Source: Lysobacter sp. K5869 (lineage in GTDB: Bacteria; Pseudomonadota; Gammaproteobacteria; Xanthomonadales; Xanthomonadaceae). Taken from it: 64,000 bases of DNA. Of this stretch, positions 9,269 through 17,097 are shown one piece after another; within the stretch, counting starts at the first letter, position 1; each line of letters begins with the position of its first letter. Below the pieces are notes generated by a model. The model was not told the DNA's origin, searched no databases, and was given only the letters and a program-made list of their open reading frames with translations. Position numbers and translations under genes: made by a program. The DNA is taken from contig NZ_CP072597.1 in NCBI RefSeq assembly GCF_018847975.1, forward strand, positions 930,001-994,000. The letters run 5' to 3'.

Positions 9269-9535
9269 TCAGGCCGCGCCCGGCGCCGCCGCGGCGCTGT
9301 CGAGCGCCTGCTGCAACGCGGTCAACAGGCCCTGGACCGAGTCGGTGTCGAAATTGGGGTCGCGGTCGGGCAAGGTCACGCCGAAGTGTTCTTCGATCTC
9401 GAAGATGGTCTCGATCGCGGTCAGCGAATCGACGCCGAGATCCTTGAGCGTGGACTGCGGGGTGATCGTCGCCACATCGATGCCGCTTTGCTTGGCGATG
9501 ATTTCGTACAACTGCCGTTCGACGGATTCGTTCAT
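9269..9535 (-). CDS. Acyl carrier protein
   Basis: 88 residues. The phosphopantetheine attachment site is the Ser of DLGVDSLTAIE near residue 37, with the usual four-helix ACP pattern around it (FEIEEHFGVTLPD after the site). The C-terminus has an unusual low-complexity tail, SAAAAPGAA. The start was set at the ATG at 9533-9535; the reading frame extends 28 codons further upstream but that part is GC-biased and lacks ACP similarity. First gene of a two-gene reverse unit with the ketosynthase. It needs a phosphopantetheinyl transferase; one is encoded at 35776-36531. Confidence 0.92.
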   Translation of the reverse strand: MNESVERQLYEIIAKQSGIDVATITPQSTLKDLGVDSLTAIETIFEIEEHFGVTLPDRDPNFDTDSVQGLLTALQQALDSAAAAPGAA

Positions 9536-9648
9536 GCTGACGCTCCTGGTGTCGCTTGCGGGGGCTCGCTTCCGGCGGGCCGGCCCGAGCGCGCGACGCG
9601 GCCGGGCCCGGCCTACCAAAGCCGGACTCTAGCCGGCCAACCTTGCAC
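9536..9648. promoter_or_regulatory. Divergent promoter region of the ACP/ketosynthase and N-acyltransferase units
   Basis: A 113 bp gap separates the divergent starts of the ACP gene (minus) and the GNAT gene (plus). Any promoters for both must lie here or within the coding ends, implying joint regulation. No clear -35/-10 pair or operator palindrome stands out; a CCGGACTCTAGCCGG imperfect inverted repeat lies at about 9622-9636. Confidence 0.4.
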
Positions 9649-10764
9649 ATGTCTTTCGTAACCCGACTCGAACCTGAGCGGCTGCTCAGCCACTTCCTCG
9701 CCCACCCGCCGCAAGGCTTCGCGGCGGAGTTGGCCGGCGGCGGCCTGCCCGCCTTCACCGCGCCGTTCGACCTGCTGACCACGGCCGAACCCGAACTGCT
9801 GCGGCGGGTGCAGCGCTGGCCGGGGCAGTCAGTATGGCGCCCTTGGCTGCGTCTGCGCACCCGTTTCATCGGCGCGACCAACACCGAGTACTTGTGGCTG
9901 CCGCCGCTGCCCGGCCGCGACGACCCGGCCGCGCTGGCGCGGCGCCTGCGCGAGGAACAGGGCCGGCGCTGCCCGCTGCTGATCGTCAAGGACCTGCCCG
10001 ACGAATCGCCGCTGCTGCCGGTCGAGGCCAACCGCCAGGCCGCGGCGTTCGCCCAGGCGCTGGCGCAGGAAGGCTTCGTGCTGCTGGAAGGTCAGGCACT
10101 GGCCTGGGTGCCGATCGATTTCGATTCCATCGACGCCTATCTGGCGCGGCTGTCGCGCTCGCGCCGCCGCGACCTGCGGCGCAAGCTGCGTTCGCGCGCG
10201 GACCTGAGCGTGGAGACGCTCGCCGCAGGCGCGCCGCAGTTCGCCGACGACGCCATCATCGACGCGTTCTACGCGCTGTACCTCAACGTCTACGCGCAAA
10301 GCGACATCCACTTCGACCTGCTCAGCCGCGACTACTTCCGCGCCCTGCTGCGCGACGGCGACAGCGGCGGCGTGGTGTTCGTCTACCGGCACCAGGGCGA
10401 GATGATCGGCTGGAACCTGTGTTACGAACACGCCGGCATGCTCGTGGACAAATACATCGGCCTGCTCTATCCGCAAGCGCGCGAGCACAATCTCTATGCG
10501 CTGAGCTGGTTCGAGAACCTGGACTACGCGCTGCGCCGCGACCTCGACGCTTACGTCGCCGGCTGGACCGACCCGCAGGTCAAGCGCCAGCTCGGCGCGC
10601 GCTTCGCGTTCACCCGCCACGCGGTGTATGCGCGCAATCCGCTGCTGCGCGCGATCCTGCGCCGGGTGTCGAAGTTCTTCGAATCCGACCGCAGCGTGCT
10701 GGAGGCGGCCGCCGCCCCGGCCGACGACGAACGGGAGAGCGCCGATGCCGCCGGCCGCGCCTGA
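9649..10764 (+). CDS. GNAT/FemAB-fold N-acyltransferase
   Basis: 371 residues. The C-terminal half (about residues 165-345) has the pattern of Acetyltransf_6/COG3146 predicted N-acyltransferases: a basic SRSRRRDLRRKLR segment, then FYALYLNVYAQSDIHFDLL, VFVYRHQGEMIGWNL and a KYIGL strand. These enzymes transfer an acyl group, from CoA or ACP, to an amine. The N-terminal half is less conserved. The start was taken at the ATG at 9649; upstream codons in frame overlap the ACP promoter gap. It overlaps the following ureohydrolase-like gene by 20 bp. Divergent to the ACP gene, so acyl-ACP is an attractive donor (inference). Confidence 0.78.
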   Translation: MSFVTRLEPERLLSHFLAHPPQGFAAELAGGGLPAFTAPFDLLTTAEPELLRRVQRWPGQSVWRPWLRLRTRFIGATNTEYLWLPPLPGRDDPAALARRLREEQGRRCPLLIVKDLPDESPLLPVEANRQAAAFAQALAQEGFVLLEGQALAWVPIDFDSIDAYLARLSRSRRRDLRRKLRSRADLSVETLAAGAPQFADDAIIDAFYALYLNVYAQSDIHFDLLSRDYFRALLRDGDSGGVVFVYRHQGEMIGWNLCYEHAGMLVDKYIGLLYPQAREHNLYALSWFENLDYALRRDLDAYVAGWTDPQVKRQLGARFAFTRHAVYARNPLLRAILRRVSKFFESDRSVLEAAAAPADDERESADAAGRA

Positions 10765-11632
10765 CTCGTCCGCATCCATGCCGGTCGTGCTCGACCTCGA
10801 CGCCTCGGTCGGCGCGCTGCCCGGCGCGCTGCGCCTGGACTTTCGCGATTGGCACGACCGCCTGCGCTTCGCCTGCTCGCGGCGCGCGCTGGCGCGCTTC
10901 GGCGAAGCGGTCGACGACGCCCTGCCCGCGCGCCACGGCTGCGTGTTCCTCGGCAGCGGCGACTTCCATCACTTGAGCCTGCCGCTGATCCGCCGCGCCG
11001 CGCGCGCGCACGGCCGCCTGCAGGTGGTGGTGTTCGACAACCACCCCGACAACATGCGCTTTCCCTTCGCGATCCACTGCGGCTCGTGGGTGTCGCGCGT
11101 GGCGGCGCTGCCGCAGGTCGCCTGCGTGCACGTGGTCGGCATCACCTCGACCGACATCGGCGCCGGCCACGCCTGGGAAAACCGGCTGCGCCCGCTGTAT
11201 CGCGGCAAGCTGCGTTATTGGTCGAGCCAGGTCGCGGTCGGCTGGGCGCGCTGGCTGGGCCTGGGCGCGGCGGTGCGCGCGCATGCGAGCGTCGACGCCG
11301 CGCTCGACGCGTTCCTGGCCGAGATCGAACGCAGCGGCGAGCCGATTTACCTGAGCATCGACAAGGACGTACTGCGCCCCGAGGACGCGATGACCAACTG
11401 GGATCAAGGCCAGATGCGCGCCGACGCGCTGCTCGCCGCGGTCGCGCGCCTGCGCCCGCGCATCGTCGCCAGCGATGTCAATGGCGAGATTTCCATCGCT
11501 GCGTATCCGCAGTGGTGGAAACGCGCTTTGGCCGCGGCCGACGGGCAAAGCGCGCCGGATGCGGATGCGCTGCGGTTGTGGCAGGCGCAGCAGCATCGGG
11601 TGAATCTGCGGTTGTTGGCGGCGTTGGGGTGA
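10745..11632 (+). CDS. Arginase/agmatinase-fold metallohydrolase
   Basis: 295 residues. The binuclear-metal motifs of the ureohydrolase fold are visible in order: GSGDFHH (first His ligand), DNHPDN (in place of the usual DAHxD) and SIDKDVL (SxDxD), with DVNGE near the C-terminus in place of the usual substrate/Glu loop. Arginases, agmatinases and formimidoylglutamases hydrolyse C-N bonds in guanidino or imino compounds. The altered loops suggest another substrate, perhaps an amide or guanidine in this locus. A GGGAGAG Shine-Dalgarno sequence lies 9 bp before the ATG at 10745, inside the end of the GNAT gene; an alternative ATG is at 10778. The REP array follows immediately. Confidence 0.75.
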   Translation: MPPAAPDSSASMPVVLDLDASVGALPGALRLDFRDWHDRLRFACSRRALARFGEAVDDALPARHGCVFLGSGDFHHLSLPLIRRAARAHGRLQVVVFDNHPDNMRFPFAIHCGSWVSRVAALPQVACVHVVGITSTDIGAGHAWENRLRPLYRGKLRYWSSQVAVGWARWLGLGAAVRAHASVDAALDAFLAEIERSGEPIYLSIDKDVLRPEDAMTNWDQGQMRADALLAAVARLRPRIVASDVNGEISIAAYPQWWKRALAAADGQSAPDADALRLWQAQQHRVNLRLLAALG

Positions 11633-11644
11633 GGCGGCGGGAGG

Positions 11645-12265
11645 TTCGTTTCCGACTGTAGGAGCGACGTGAGTCGCGACTGCGGATTCGCAGCTACGAC
11701 GAACCTTTCGACGTAACCGTAATGGCGCGGTCGCGACTTGCGTCGCTCCTACAGGGGCTTCGGCCGGTTCGTTTCTGGCTGTAGGAGCGACGCGAGTCGC
11801 GACTGCGAATCCGCGACTGCGACGAAACTTTCGACGTAGCCGTAATGGCGCGGTCGCGACTTGCGTCGCTCCTACAGGAGCTTCGGCCGGTTCGTTTCTG
11901 GCTGTAGGAGCGACGCGAGTCGCGACTGCGAATCCGCAACTGCGACGAAACTTTCGACGTGGCCGTAGTGGCGCGGTCGCGGCTTACGTCGCTCCTACAG
12001 GGGCTTCGGCCGGTTCGTTTCTGGCTGTAGGAGCGACGCGAGTCGCGACTGCGAATCCGCAACTGCGACGAAACTTTCGACGTGGCCGTAGTGGCGCGGT
12101 CGCGACTTGCGTCGCTCCTACAGGGGCTTCGGCCGGTTCGTTTCTGGCTGTAGGAGCGACACGAGTCGCGACTGCGAATCCGCAACTGCGACGAAACTTT
12201 CGACGTAGCCGTAATGGCGCGGTCGCGGCTTACGCCGCTCCTACAGAGGCTTCGGCCGGTTCGTC
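11645..12265. repeat. Tandem array of five 123-bp REP (GTAG-type) units
   Basis: The junction sequence CTGTAGGAGCGAC recurs at 11656, 11779, 11902, 12025 and 12148, exactly 123 bp apart. Each unit has a GTAG-headed REP hairpin (GTAGGAGCGACGCGAGTCGC), a short spacer and its inverted partner ending in GTCGCTCCTAC, i.e. a BIME-like pair. Units differ by only a few bases. GTAG REPs of this kind are known from Stenotrophomonas and relatives and are linked to RAYT (Y1 transposase-like) proteins; no RAYT gene is in this window. Because 123 is a multiple of three, a spurious repetitive frame is open on the minus strand. The array separates two convergent units and may serve as a terminator or gyrase site. 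Confidence 0.95.
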
Positions 12266-12273
12266 CAGACGCC

Positions 12274-13503
12274 TCAGCCACCCGGCTGCCGGCAACTTTC
12301 CTGCAGCACCCGCGCGATCTGCGCGAACGCTTCGTCGTCCAGCCACTCGCTGTTTCCGATCGCCATCACCCGCGCGGCGAAATCGGCGGCGTGGGGCGTC
12401 GGCGCGGACGGCACGGTGCCGCGCAGGTAGTCGTAATCCGGCAAGGCGCGCACGAACGGCCACGATACGCCCAGGCCCGCGCCCCACAGACGCGCCAGCG
12501 CCGCGTCGCGCGCGGCCGGGTCGGCGAACAACAGCGTCAGGGTCGGCCAGGTGCCGCGTTCGCCGCGACGGTCGCCGAGCACCTGCACGCCTTCGATCCC
12601 GCGCAACTGCGCGCTGCGCGCCAGCGCGCGCTGGCGCGCAGCGTCGAGGAACGCGGGCAACCGCGCCGCGGCGCGCGCGCCGATGTTCTGGCGCCACCGG
12701 CTCACGCGATGCAAGGGGATGTCGAGCGGAAATCCGTCCGCCGCCGCCGCCACGTCGTCGCCGCGGCGCAAGGCGCTGCGCAGCGGCCGGCCGTACACCC
12801 AGCGTAAGCCGCGCGGGCCGTAGAACAAGGCGTAGCCGATCAACTCGATGCAGCGCCGCGCCTCCCACGCCGGCGACGGCGGCAGCACCTGCGGCGCCAG
12901 TTCGGCGATGCCCGCGCGCAGCACCAGATCGTGCGCGATCAACGCGCCGCCTTCGAAAATGCTCAGCCCTTTGCCGGCGGCGAGGCTCAGGATGCCCAGA
13001 TCGCCGGCCGCGCCGGCCGGCGTGCCGTCGGCGTGGCGCGCGCCCAGCGCTTGCGCCGCGTCTTCGATCACCCACGCGCCGGCGGCGTGCGCCAACCGCA
13101 GCGGCGCGCTCAAGTCGGCCAAGCGTCCGCCCAGGTGCGCCGGCACCACCGCCAGCGTTTGGCTGCCGCACAGCGCGGCCAAGGCCTCGGGATCCATCTC
13201 GAAATGGCCCGGCCGGGTATCGCACAGCCGCAGCGTCAAACCGCAATGCGCGACCGCGATGGCCACCAACGGGCAGGTGTAGGCCGGCACGATCACCTCG
13301 CGCCGCGCGCTGGTCCGCTTGAGCGCGCTCAGCGCCAGCACCAGCGCGGCCGTGCCCGAGCAGGTCAGCGTGGCCGCGCCGCGGTCGAGTTCCAGCAAAC
13401 GCGCCAACGCGGGCGCCAGCGGCGGCGCCGCGGTCGGCGCGAAATCGCGCCAGCGCAGCGGCAGGCCCGCCGTCGGCGGCAGCTCAGTGCGCGGCGCCGC
13501 CAT
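12274..13503 (-). CDS. DegT/DnrJ/EryC1/StrS-type PLP aminotransferase
   Basis: 409 residues from the ATG at 13503. The type I fold pattern of the DegT family is visible: TCSGTAALVLALSAL (PLP phosphate loop), VPAYTCPLVA, VIEDAAQALGA (Asp stacking under the ring) and LAAGKGLSIFEGG, where the Lys of AGKG is the likely Schiff base. Members aminate keto-sugars or keto-cyclitols. Here the usual sugar-aminotransferase motif SFH.xK is replaced by LAAGKG, as in divergent members. Last gene of a four-gene reverse operon; it overlaps the second SMR gene by 20 bp. A role in placing an amine on a sugar-like or lipid-linked moiety is inference. Confidence 0.85.
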   Translation of the reverse strand: MAAPRTELPPTAGLPLRWRDFAPTAAPPLAPALARLLELDRGAATLTCSGTAALVLALSALKRTSARREVIVPAYTCPLVAIAVAHCGLTLRLCDTRPGHFEMDPEALAALCGSQTLAVVPAHLGGRLADLSAPLRLAHAAGAWVIEDAAQALGARHADGTPAGAAGDLGILSLAAGKGLSIFEGGALIAHDLVLRAGIAELAPQVLPPSPAWEARRCIELIGYALFYGPRGLRWVYGRPLRSALRRGDDVAAAADGFPLDIPLHRVSRWRQNIGARAAARLPAFLDAARQRALARSAQLRGIEGVQVLGDRRGERGTWPTLTLLFADPAARDAALARLWGAGLGVSWPFVRALPDYDYLRGTVPSAPTPHAADFAARVMAIGNSEWLDDEAFAQIARVLQESCRQPGG

Positions 13504-13942
13504 CGGCTTCGCCCGCGTCCTTGCGTTCGGCGCCCACGGCCAGTTGCGCGGCGCGCTCGCTGCCGGATTCGGCATCGTCGGGCTCGCCCATCGCCAGACA
13601 CACGATGCCGGCGACGATGGCGGCCGCGCCGGCGATTTGCAGCGAACTCAAGCGTTCGCCGAACAGCCACGCCGACAGCGCCAGCACGCTCACCACTTCC
13701 AGATGCGAGGCGGCGAAGGCCGGCCCGATCGGCGCGTGCTTGAGCAAACTCATCCAAGTGAAGAACGCGCCGATGTAGCCGAGCAGCGCGCCGTACAGCC
13801 ACGGCTGCGCGAGCAGGCGCAGCAGCCACTCCACCGAGGCCTCGGGCGGAAACGCGCCGGCGCCGGCATGCTTGAAACTGAGCTGGGCGAGCGTGTCGAA
13901 GCCCATCAGCAGGGCGAAGCCGATCAGATAGAACCGCTTCAT
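13484..13942 (-). CDS. SMR/EamA-type small membrane protein, second of a pair
   Basis: 152 residues with four predicted transmembrane helices and a charged ~30-residue C-terminal tail. The first helix region reads LLMGFDTLAQLSFKHAG, like SMR drug exporters and ArnE/ArnF flippase subunits. It overlaps the partner SMR gene by ATGA. SMR proteins acting as obligate pairs form heterodimers, and ArnE/ArnF-like pairs flip undecaprenyl-linked aminosugars. Its place beside a DegT aminotransferase recalls the arn arrangement, but no other arn gene is present. Transport of the locus product or its lipid-linked precursor is the likely job (inference). Confidence 0.8.
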   Translation of the reverse strand: MKRFYLIGFALLMGFDTLAQLSFKHAGAGAFPPEASVEWLLRLLAQPWLYGALLGYIGAFFTWMSLLKHAPIGPAFAASHLEVVSVLALSAWLFGERLSSLQIAGAAAIVAGIVCLAMGEPDDAESGSERAAQLAVGAERKDAGEADGGAAH

Positions 13943-14298
13943 GCGCCGGCTCCCACCATCGCCACGCCGGCGCCGATCAGGCCCATGCCGGCCAAGCGCC
14001 ACGGCGTGAGCTTCTCGCCGAACAGCCAGCGCCCGGCGAGCATGATCGCGACGATGTTGATCGAGCCCAGCAGCACGCCGCGGCCCAGCGGCACCAGCGA
14101 CAGGAACGCGATCCAGGCCAGGAATTCGAGGACGTAGCAGGCGCCGCCGATCCACAGCCAGGGGCGCGACAGCATGTGCTTCCAGCGCGCCAGACCGTCG
14201 CCGGCCTCGGGATCGCCCGCCGCCGCCTTGAACGCGAGCTGGCCGCCGGTGTCGAGCAACACCGTCGCGGTCCACAGCGACCACACCAGCGCGTTCAT
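13939..14298 (-). CDS. SMR/EamA-type small membrane protein, first of a pair
   Basis: 119 residues, four transmembrane helices, with LLDTGGQLAFKAA in helix 1 and RWLFGEKLTPWRLAGM before helix 4, the pattern of SMR/EamA half-transporters. The classical SMR membrane-embedded Glu of EmrE helix 1 is not obvious; an Asp (TVLLDTGG) lies in a similar place, as in the partner protein (GFDTLAQ). Overlaps the upstream alpha/beta hydrolase and the downstream partner by four bases each, so all are co-translated and probably made in equal amounts. Confidence 0.82.
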   Translation of the reverse strand: MNALVWSLWTATVLLDTGGQLAFKAAAGDPEAGDGLARWKHMLSRPWLWIGGACYVLEFLAWIAFLSLVPLGRGVLLGSINIVAIMLAGRWLFGEKLTPWRLAGMGLIGAGVAMVGAGA

Positions 14299-15161
14299 GC
14301 CGCGCGCGCCGCCGCGTCGGCGCCTGCTTCGGCTTCGGCGCCGACCGCGCGGCCGTCGCCGACGCGCTGGAAGAAGCCGGCCAAACGTTCGATCAGCAAG
14401 CGGCGATCGCGGTCGAGGGTGATCATGTGGTAACTATCGCGCAACCACAGCAGTTCCACCGGCCCGGACACGCGGTCGGCGACCAGATGCGCATTGCGCA
14501 CGTGCGCGACATCGTCTTCGGTGGCGTGCGCGACCAGACACGGCGCGCGCACTTCGCCCAATTGCCGGCGCACACGCGCCGACAGCGAATACAGATCGGC
14601 CAGCGAATGCCAGGGATTGCCCGGCAACCCGGCCGCCGCGCTGTCGCCGCCGAGCATCGCGCCGCTGACCTGGGCGCGGATGCGCTCGTCGCGCAGCCCG
14701 TACGGCGGCTCTTCCTGGAAACTGCGGCCGCGGCCGATGCCCAGGCGCTTGAACAGCGGCAACAGGAACGACAAACGCCCGATCGCCGGCATGTTCCACC
14801 CGTCGTATCGGAAGGTCGCGCCGAGCACGCCGACGCCCGACACCCAACCCGGCCGCCGCGCCGCCAACATCAGCGACAACAGCGCGCCCATCGACAACCC
14901 GGCCACGTACAAACGATCGACCCGCCCACGCAATTCGTCGGCCGCGCGCTCCACGCTCGCGTACCAATCGCGCCAATCCGTCGCCAGCAAATCGGCCTCG
15001 TCGCCGCAATGCCCGGCCAACTGCATCCCGTACACCGTGAACCCGGCCCGCTGCAGCCCCTTGCCGAGCAAGCGCATCTCGTGCGGCGTGCCGGTGAGCC
15101 CGTGAATCAGCAGCACGCCGTCGCGCCCGCCTTCGAAGTGGAATTCCGCGTTGGTGATCAT
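14295..15161 (-). CDS. Alpha/beta hydrolase, Est30-type carboxylesterase
   Basis: 288 residues. The oxyanion loop HGLTGTP is at about residue 20, the nucleophile elbow GLSMG near residue 94, the acid in ATEDD near 218 and the catalytic His in DSYHMITLD near 246: the complete triad of the COG1647 carboxylesterase/monoacylglycerol lipase group. No signal peptide, so cytoplasmic. The low-complexity tail after residue 265 (A/E/G-rich) overlaps the next gene. First gene of the reverse operon; a role as thioesterase or acyl-product esterase for the ACP/ketosynthase is plausible, but not shown. Confidence 0.88.
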   Translation of the reverse strand: MITNAEFHFEGGRDGVLLIHGLTGTPHEMRLLGKGLQRAGFTVYGMQLAGHCGDEADLLATDWRDWYASVERAADELRGRVDRLYVAGLSMGALLSLMLAARRPGWVSGVGVLGATFRYDGWNMPAIGRLSFLLPLFKRLGIGRGRSFQEEPPYGLRDERIRAQVSGAMLGGDSAAAGLPGNPWHSLADLYSLSARVRRQLGEVRAPCLVAHATEDDVAHVRNAHLVADRVSGPVELLWLRDSYHMITLDRDRRLLIERLAGFFQRVGDGRAVGAEAEAGADAAARAA

Positions 15162-15371
15162 CGAGACCTGGGTCGCTGTGCCGCGGCCGCGCCGGCGCTG
15201 CCGGGCGGCCCATTAGCCGGAATGGCCAGTGTCGCCAGCCTGGGTTTCACCAACCTTTCGCGAGGCGGCGCGGGCTGAATGCGGCTTCAGGCTGGGGTTC
15301 GACAGCGGCGGCGGCGGCGCGCGAGCGCCGAGCCGCGACGCAGGTCGCGCATTGCCGGCCGCTCGCCGGCC

Positions 15372-16316
15372 TCAGCGCGCGCTCTTCGCGCCGACGGCCC
15401 CGCCCAAAAACCGCACCAACACCCGCTGCCCGATCCGCAGCCCGCCGGCCTTGTCCAAGGCCAGCACGCACTCGACCGTGCGTTCGTTGGCGCGCACGTC
15501 CGGATCGTCCTCGAGCGTGGACGGCCCGAACGCCGGCGACAGGCGCAGCACGCGGGCGGCGCCGAGGACGCGTTGGGTGTCGCCGTCGTCGAGGATCTGC
15601 GCCTGCATGCCGGGGCGGACGCTGTCGAGGAAGGCGGCGTTGAGTTCCGCGCGGACGATGCGTTCGCCGTCGGGCAGCAGTACGAACAGCGGGGCGCCGT
15701 GGGCGGCCACGCTCATGCCAACGCGCGCGGCGATGCGCGAGAGTTCGCCGGCCACGGGGGCGTGCAGGGTCTGGCGTTGCAGGATCCAGGCGGCTTGCTC
15801 GCGTTGCGCGGCGGCGATGTCGGCAGCGGCGCGGGCGCTGTCGGCTTCGTTCTGCAGTTGCGCGAGCGCGTCGCGGGCGTCGTCGGCGCTCTGGCCGTCG
15901 CCGGCGCCGGCCGCGGCGGCCGCGCCCAGGCGCTGGGCGCGCACGCGCGCTTGCGCGAGGCGTTGCTGCAGCAGGTTCACCTGCGCCCGCGCTTGCGCGA
16001 GCTTGGCTTCGGCGATGCGGTCGTCGGCGCGCGCGGCGGTGGCGTCGAGCGCGGCCAGTTCCTGGCCGGCGGCGACGCGGTCGCCTTCGCGCACCGGCAC
16101 CCGGGTCAGCACGCCTTCGGCGGACATGCCGAGCTTGAGCAGGCCGCCTTCGACATCGACGCGGCCGCGCGCGACCGCGGCGAATGCGGACGCGCCCGCG
16201 GCGGCGGCTTGCGGCGCGGCGGCGCGCGCGGGTTCGTCGCGGCCGCAGCCGGACAGGGCCGACGCCAGCGCGAGGCAGAGCAGCAGCGGCGCGGGGCGGT
16301 TAAGAAGTCGGATCAT
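15372..16316 (-). CDS. Lipoprotein periplasmic adaptor (HlyD/DevB-type membrane fusion protein)
   Basis: 314 residues with an N-terminal signal and lipobox LSGC (Cys about residue 24), so anchored as a lipoprotein in the periplasm. A biotinyl-lipoyl-like half (RVPVREGDRVAAGQ) is followed by an Ala/Gln-rich coiled-coil hairpin (about residues 90-190) and its return half (TLHAPVAGELSRI), then a beta-barrel domain. It would link the inner-membrane ABC permease to the outer-membrane channel encoded upstream. Last gene of the six-gene exporter operon; its start overlaps the ATPase gene by 17 bp. Confidence 0.88.
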   Translation of the reverse strand: MIRLLNRPAPLLLCLALASALSGCGRDEPARAAAPQAAAAGASAFAAVARGRVDVEGGLLKLGMSAEGVLTRVPVREGDRVAAGQELAALDATAARADDRIAEAKLAQARAQVNLLQQRLAQARVRAQRLGAAAAAGAGDGQSADDARDALAQLQNEADSARAAADIAAAQREQAAWILQRQTLHAPVAGELSRIAARVGMSVAAHGAPLFVLLPDGERIVRAELNAAFLDSVRPGMQAQILDDGDTQRVLGAARVLRLSPAFGPSTLEDDPDVRANERTVECVLALDKAGGLRIGQRVLVRFLGGAVGAKSAR

Positions 16317-17097
16317 CGCGGCCCGAGAGAGAAGAGGGAGGAAGAGGAGGAAGAGGCAGGTCGGCGCCGGGATCGCGCCGGTCGCTGAGGATGCGGCCGT
16401 CTTCCATGGTCAGAAGACGGTCGGCGTGGCCGATCAGGCGCGGATCGTGGCTCACGCACAGCACCAGGGTGCGGTGGCGGCGGGCGATGCCGTGCAGGAT
16501 GTCGATGACGATCTGGCCGTTGGCGGCGTCGAGCGAACTGGTCGGTTCGTCGGCGAACAGCAGCGCCGGGCGCTTGGCCAGCGCGCGCGCGATCGCCACG
16601 CGTTGTTTCTCGCCGCCCGACAGTTCGGCCGGGCGCAGGTGCGCGCGCCGCGCCAAACCGACTTCCTCCAGCGCGGTCAGCGCGCGGGCGCGGCTGTCGG
16701 CGCGGCTCAGGCCGAGGTAGTGCAGCGGCAACGCGACTTGTTCGGCCGCGGTCAGCGCGGGGAACAGGTTGAAGCCTTGGAACACGAAGCCGGTGTGGTG
16801 CAGGCGGAAGGCTTCCAGCGCACGCAGGCCGAGCGTTCCGAGGTCTTCGCCGAGCGCGCTGACCCGGCCCTGGTCGGGCCGCTGCAAACCGCTGAGCACC
16901 GACAGCAGCGTGCTCTTGCCGCAGCCCGACGGGCCCGAGATCAGGGTCAGCTCGCCCGGATGCACTTGCAGCGAGATGCCGTCGAGCACCGTCGTGCGCA
17001 CGCTGCCGGAGACGAAGGATTTGACGATGCCGTGCGCGACCAAACCCGCCGAAGGATCGGCGGCGCTCGCGGCGGGCGGATTCGGCAGCGCGCTCAT
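16300..17097 (-). CDS. ABC transporter ATPase (LolD/MacB/DevA family)
   Basis: 265 residues. Walker A GPSGCGKST near residue 53, Q-loop FVFQGFN, signature LSGGEKQR, Walker B LLFADEP and H-loop VSHD are all intact. Belongs to the FtsE/LolD/DevA group that energises FtsX-type permeases which move substrates out of the inner membrane or periplasm (mechanotransmission). Start overlaps the permease stop by four bases; the C-terminus has a Pro/Leu-rich tail overlapping the adaptor gene. Confidence 0.93.
   Translation of the reverse strand: MSALPNPPAASAADPSAGLVAHGIVKSFVSGSVRTTVLDGISLQVHPGELTLISGPSGCGKSTLLSVLSGLQRPDQGRVSALGEDLGTLGLRALEAFRLHHTGFVFQGFNLFPALTAAEQVALPLHYLGLSRADSRARALTALEEVGLARRAHLRPAELSGGEKQRVAIARALAKRPALLFADEPTSSLDAANGQIVIDILHGIARRHRTLVLCVSHDPRLIGHADRLLTMEDGRILSDRRDPGADLPLPPLPPSSLSGRDDPTS

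Noticed and set aside
11694..12281. 195-residue repetitive reading frame on the minus strand
   Set aside because: It is the REP array read in one of its open frames; the 41-residue repeat equals the 123-bp period and has no start/RBS context.
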